Assembly (NCBI GenBank): GCA_017452215.1
Contig: JAFTMU010000090.1
Location: 1-10,390, forward strand
Direction: 5' to 3'
DNA from: Clostridia bacterium
GTDB taxonomy: Bacteria; Bacillota; Clostridia; Oscillospirales; CAG-272
Length of the DNA: 10,390 nucleotides
The notes under the pieces: generated by a model
The model's database searches: none
The model's input: the letters and a program-made list of their open reading frames with translations, nothing else
Told to the model about the DNA's origin: nothing
Position numbers and translations under genes: made by a program
In this document: positions 7,402 through 10,390 of the stretch, one piece after another
Layout: every line of letters starts with the position of its first letter
How positions within the stretch are numbered: position 1 is the stretch's first letter

Positions 7402-8931
7402 TCACTCTCCTCTCTCATCAGTATCAGTGCCTGCAAAAACGGCAGCCTTACGCTCCTCTTTGAGGGCGGACAGGCGTTGCTCCAGATCTTGCAGCGCACC
7501 GTGGCGGATGGCTTCTTCTTCTTTTTCTGCGGCAAATTGCGTTAATATCTCGGGTGGAGGATCCTTGATAATGCGTGTCTTATTGGCAAGAGCATAAATG
7601 CGCAGGGCGGCACGGTCCTTGCGTGTCAGGTCGCTCTCCTTGCCTTTTTCGATCAGCGCTCTGGCGTGCAATACTCTTTTTTTGAGAGCATTGATCCATC
7701 TGCCCGATCCGGAAATGAGATTTTTATGGGTTCCCGGTGCCGCATCGGGGGCATAGTAGTTTTCTACGTCATCGGGGCAACGCTTTTTTTGCAAGCGCTG
7801 ATGGGTAAAGGAATCCACCAGCTCCAGAATCGTCGCAAAGAGCGGAACGCCCAGGATCATACCGATATATCCCCAGAGAGCCCCCATGACGCAGATGGAG
7901 ATGATCACGCACAAGGCGCTGACGCCTGTGTTGCTTCCAAGAATCTTGGGGCTGATGATGTTCGCATCGATCTGATAGATAATAAACGCAATGATCAAGA
8001 ACGGAAGGAACTTATCTGCATCGGTAAGAAAGACGATCAGCGACGTGGGAACCAGAGCGATCAAAAAGCCAACGATGGGAATGATATTAAAGATTCCCAC
8101 CACCGAGGCGATCAAGAGTGCGTAGGGGATGCCGAACAGGGAAGTGACGATATAGGTCAAACAGCCAACGATGAGAGAATCAAAGAGCTTTCCTTCCAAG
8201 AATTTACCGAACAGGGTGTCTGCGTTGGTGCAGACCTTGGTAATGCGGCGGTTTGCAGCGTCGCTGAAAACGGCACGGCGGAATTTCATGATCTGCGCAT
8301 ATCTCTTTTCCTTGGAGGTGAGCAGATAGATGGAGATGAACAGGGCAAAGATCACGTCGGCGACAGAGGAGACCACTGTACCTGCCGTGCCCGTGATGTC
8401 GCTGATGTTGATGTGATTGATAACGTCGGTCAGTATCTTGTACAGTGTGTCAAAGAGCTGTGTGTTGTCTACTGGTTTGAAGAGCTCGTTGGGACCGATA
8501 AAGGTCTCAAAAAAGCCGTTGATGGAGACGAACATTCCGTTGATGTAAACAATAGCTCCGTTCACGTGAGACTGATAGTTGGAAACAAAGCTGGTAATGC
8601 TCTGGATCAGCTGAGGCAGGATCAACAAAAGCAAGAAAATGATCAAAGCAAAAAGAAGCAGGTAGGAAAGAAGCAGGGAAAGCGCACGGCGTAGCCCCGA
8701 GGGCTTGACACGAAAGAGCAGCTTGCGCTCAAAAAAGCGGAACAGCGGATTGCAGATGTATGCAAACGCAAGTCCCATCAGTACAGGCTTGAAAAGATCC
8801 AGTATCCCCGATACCCATGCCGTCAGCTCGGTGTAGTAAGCGATGATCAGGACCGCAAAGAAGATCACCACGTAAGCCAGGATGGCGGTGGTCGCTTTTT
8901 TTGTTAAGAATTTTTTGTTTTCGGATTCCAT
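7402..8931 (-). CDS. AI-2E family membrane transporter (paralogue A), first gene of the train
   Basis: A 509-residue AI-2E family permease (PF01594), first in the leftward operon. Membrane segments fall near 14-32, 46-62, 84-106, 186-204, 253-300, 307-325 and 337-370. The loop after the third segment (about 107-182) is longer and unrelated in sequence to that of paralogue B, whereas the C-terminal half aligns almost without gaps: STKEKRYAQIMKFRRAVF-type helix (205-222), FGKFLEGKLFDS (241-252), QIDANIISPKILG (320-332) and GVPLFATILELVD (361-373). The FGPF-like motif reads IIPIVGFL (283-290), so the usual Pro after Gly is Phe here. The cytoplasmic tail (about 375-509) is long and ends in a Glu/Lys-rich, probably coiled-coil stretch (about 463-500). 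The ATG at 8931 has AGAGG eight bases upstream. An in-frame GTG at 8940 overlaps that site and is less likely. Substrate unknown. Confidence 0.93.
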   Translation of the reverse strand: MESENKKFLTKKATTAILAYVVIFFAVLIIAYYTELTAWVSGILDLFKPVLMGLAFAYICNPLFRFFERKLLFRVKPSGLRRALSLLLSYLLLFALIIFLLLLILPQLIQSITSFVSNYQSHVNGAIVYINGMFVSINGFFETFIGPNELFKPVDNTQLFDTLYKILTDVINHINISDITGTAGTVVSSVADVIFALFISIYLLTSKEKRYAQIMKFRRAVFSDAANRRITKVCTNADTLFGKFLEGKLFDSLIVGCLTYIVTSLFGIPYALLIASVVGIFNIIPIVGFLIALVPTSLIVFLTDADKFLPFLIIAFIIYQIDANIISPKILGSNTGVSALCVIISICVMGALWGYIGMILGVPLFATILELVDSFTHQRLQKKRCPDDVENYYAPDAAPGTHKNLISGSGRWINALKKRVLHARALIEKGKESDLTRKDRAALRIYALANKTRIIKDPPPEILTQFAAEKEEEAIRHGALQDLEQRLSALKEERKAAVFAGTDTDERGE

Positions 8932-8972
8932 CGGGCGCACCTCTGAAAGTAGATAATTAGTATAATATAAAT

Positions 8973-9001
8973 ATTTTATACCATTTTAAGGGCTTCGTCA
9001 A
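8973..9001 (-). promoter_or_regulatory. Sigma-A-type promoter of the leftward operon
   Basis: On the minus strand TTGACG (9001-8996) and TAAAAT (8978-8973) are separated by exactly 17 bases, one mismatch each from consensus. Immediately upstream is an A-rich tract (minus-strand copy of 9007-9028) resembling an UP element. Transcription would start near 8966, about 35 bases before the ATG of the first AI-2E gene. No operator repeat is evident. Confidence 0.62.
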
Positions 9002-9040
9002 TAGGTTTTTCTTTTTTTTCATTTATTTAGGGGAGAAATG

Positions 9041-9069
9041 TTGCAAATCCTTCAAATTTGTGTTAGAAT
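9041..9069 (+). promoter_or_regulatory. Sigma-A-type promoter of ispE
   Basis: TTGCAA (9041-9046) and TAGAAT (9064-9069) are separated by 17 bases. The expected start near 9076 gives a leader of about 24 bases, leaving only the ribosome binding site AAGGAG (9088-9093), six bases before the ATG. It is back to back with the leftward operon promoter, the two -35 boxes being about 40 bases apart. Confidence 0.6.
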
Positions 9070-9099
9070 ATACAGAGTAAAAAAGCAAAGGAGATAAGG

Positions 9100-9990
9100 A
9101 TGAGAACCGAACGTGCCAACGCAAAGATCAACGCTTACCTCAACGTCACAGCAAGACGGGAAAACGGATACCACGATATCGTCAGCATCATGCAAACGGT
9201 GTCCGTGTGCGATTTGGTGACGGTGGATTTTTTGCCGTCCCTCCATACCTCAATTTTTTTGAGTGCCTCCGGGAATGCGTCTATGCCTACGGATTGCCGC
9301 AATCTTGCCTGGCGTGCTGCCGAAGCCTTTTTGCGACGCACCGAGCAAAGCGGCACGGTGCGCATCTGCCTGGAAAAGCACATTCCCATGGCGGCAGGCC
9401 TTGCAGGCGGCAGCTCGGATGCGGCGGCAGTTCTGCGTGCGCTCAATCATCTCTCTCCCAAAAAGCTTTCTTTGGATGAGCTGTGTACGCTCGGTGCCAC
9501 CCTTGGTGCAGACGTTCCGTTTTGCATCATCGGCGGCGGCGCACGGGTCAGCGGGATCGGAGAGAAAATAGAGGAGATCCCCTCTATGCCAAGGGCTATT
9601 TTAGTGGTCGCATGCAAAGGGGAAGGGGTTTCCACCCCTTGGGCGTATGGCGAATTGGATCGCAAATATGACTTCTTTCAAGAGAGGCAGCCCGCAGACG
9701 ATCGTCCCGAAAACCTTGCCACGTTGTGGAAAAACGGCGATCTTTCTGCCTCGGTAAAGCATTTTTACAATCTGTTCGAGCAGGTTGTGCCCACGGTGCA
9801 AAAGGACGTTGACGTGGTCAAAAGCACCATGTACCGCCAAGGAGCGGTTTTCTCGATGATGAGCGGCAGCGGTCCGTCGGTGTTCGGTATTTTTGAAGCT
9901 ATGGAGGAGGCCGAGCGTGCCTGTACCGCCTTGCGGGAGATGGGTGCCGTTGCGTTCGTATGTCACCCGTGCGAAAAATATCTCGTGTGA
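9100..9990 (+). CDS. ispE: 4-diphosphocytidyl-2-C-methyl-D-erythritol kinase
   Basis: Cytoplasmic GHMP-family kinase that phosphorylates CDP-methylerythritol at the 2-hydroxyl using ATP, the fourth step of the MEP pathway to isopentenyl diphosphate. In the 296-residue product, Lys9 in NAKIN and Asp138 in GADVPF correspond to the catalytic Lys/Asp pair. The glycine-rich phosphate-binding loop IPMAAGLAGGSSDAA spans 95-109, and the third GHMP motif MSGSGPSVFG spans 254-263. NGYHDI (22-27) is the substrate-side motif typical of IspE. Length is normal and all motifs are intact, so it should be active. The ATG has a clear AAGGAG site and its own promoter. It is divergent from the AI-2E/htpG operon and is followed by a 98-nt gap without an obvious terminator, so some readthrough into the DUF1385 gene is possible. 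Confidence 0.97.
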   Translation: MRTERANAKINAYLNVTARRENGYHDIVSIMQTVSVCDLVTVDFLPSLHTSIFLSASGNASMPTDCRNLAWRAAEAFLRRTEQSGTVRICLEKHIPMAAGLAGGSSDAAAVLRALNHLSPKKLSLDELCTLGATLGADVPFCIIGGGARVSGIGEKIEEIPSMPRAILVVACKGEGVSTPWAYGELDRKYDFFQERQPADDRPENLATLWKNGDLSASVKHFYNLFEQVVPTVQKDVDVVKSTMYRQGAVFSMMSGSGPSVFGIFEAMEEAERACTALREMGAVAFVCHPCEKYLV

Positions 9991-10000
9991 GGGGAAGTTT

Positions 10001-10029
10001 TTGCTTTGTTCATATGCAGTTCATATAAA
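10001..10029 (+). promoter_or_regulatory. Candidate promoter of the DUF1385 gene with overlapping direct repeat
   Basis: TTGCTT (10001-10006) and TATAAA (10024-10029) are spaced by 17 bases. Within this segment GTTCATAT occurs twice, at 10008-10015 and 10019-10026, with an 11-base period (about one helical turn). The repeat overlaps the spacer and the -10 box, a possible operator. It rests only on consensus matching. Confidence 0.42.
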
Positions 10030-10088
10030 AATAGTAAAATAACCTTTGTTTGAAAATAAAATCACGGCTTTGCCGGAAAGGAATTGTT

Positions 10089-10390
10089 TTGAAGGATAAG
10101 AATGAGATTACGGCTTGCCGCCGTAAGACCTCCATTGGAGGGCAGGCGCTGCTGGAGGGAATCATGATGCGTGGCCCTAAGATGACTGCCATGGCGGTGC
10201 GCAACACCCAAGGGGAGATCGTCACCGAGGAGTTTGAGACCAAGGGCGCAAAGCGTCCCGCATTTTGCCGCTTGCCTATCATCAGGGGCGTGCTTGGATA
10301 CATCGACAGCATGGTATTGGGATATAAGTGCCTGATGCGCTCTGCCGAATTGTCCGGGCTTGAGGACCTGGTAGAGGAAAAGCCCGAAAA
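10089..10390 (+). CDS. DUF1385 membrane protein (YqhQ-like), N-terminal part
   Basis: The first 100 residues of a DUF1385 protein (Bacillus YqhQ type). The family signature SIGGQALLEGIMMRGP lies at 15-30 and the second conserved block RLPIIRGVLGYIDSMVLG at 61-78; the membrane helices typical of the family lie beyond the window. Molecular function is unknown. In Clostridia, relatives often sit near prmC and prfA, which might be expected to the right. No ATG precedes the signature in frame. The first in-frame ATGs fall inside it (residues 26-27), so the start is the TTG at 10089, which has AAAGGA (10077-10082) six bases upstream. The frame is closed by TAA at 10035. The start region is flanked by two small GC hairpins. 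Confidence 0.92.
   Translation, partial: MKDKNEITACRRKTSIGGQALLEGIMMRGPKMTAMAVRNTQGEIVTEEFETKGAKRPAFCRLPIIRGVLGYIDSMVLGYKCLMRSAELSGLEDLVEEKPE

Noticed and set aside
7666..8694. 342-codon plus-strand open frame opposite AI-2E paralogue A, and similar ones at 6255-6968 and 6969-7334
   Set aside because: They mirror transmembrane-coding sequence, which gives Asp/His/Asn-rich antisense frames. No ribosome binding site or family match.

Overview
The window looks like chromosomal housekeeping sequence from an anaerobic, low-to-mid GC Firmicute of the class Clostridia. The reasons are the families present (MgtE, a PgcA-type phosphohexomutase, a stand-alone TSCPD protein, tandem AI-2E permeases, a DUF1385 protein), strong AGGAGG-type ribosome binding sites, very tight gene spacing, and canonical sigma-A-type promoters. 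The taxonomic placement is inference. I see no phage, transposon, CRISPR, tRNA or rRNA signal.

Layout. Positions 1-8931 are one leftward (minus-strand) gene train, in transcription order: AI-2E permease A (8931-7402), AI-2E permease B (7397-5973), htpG (5969-4119), a divergent prephenate-dehydratase/ACT-like protein (4113-3163), a small TSCPD protein (3160-2906), a phosphoglucomutase/phosphomannomutase (2850-1114), and mgtE (1028 running off the left edge). The first five genes are separated by only 2-5 nt, so they are almost certainly cotranscribed and translationally coupled. A 55-nt gap precedes the mutase. An 85-nt gap holding a long hairpin precedes mgtE. A good promoter (TTGACG-N17-TAAAAT) lies at 8973-9001. 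Positions 9041-9990 read rightward: a divergent promoter and ispE (isoprenoid MEP pathway). After a 98-nt gap with its own promoter-like sequence, a DUF1385 membrane-protein gene starts at TTG 10089 and runs off the right edge.

How the genes fit together. ispE is metabolic, htpG is a chaperone, the mutase interconverts hexose phosphates, and MgtE imports Mg2+, which the mutase and kinase families need. The link between the genes is probably transcriptional convenience rather than one pathway. The most unusual item is the protein at 3163-4113. It has the architecture of a clostridial P-protein (chorismate mutase-prephenate dehydratase-ACT), but the second lobe of the dehydratase domain is missing and the chorismate mutase and phenylalanine-binding motifs are eroded. 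It sits directly upstream of a four-cysteine TSCPD protein. This pair is the best candidate here for undescribed biology.
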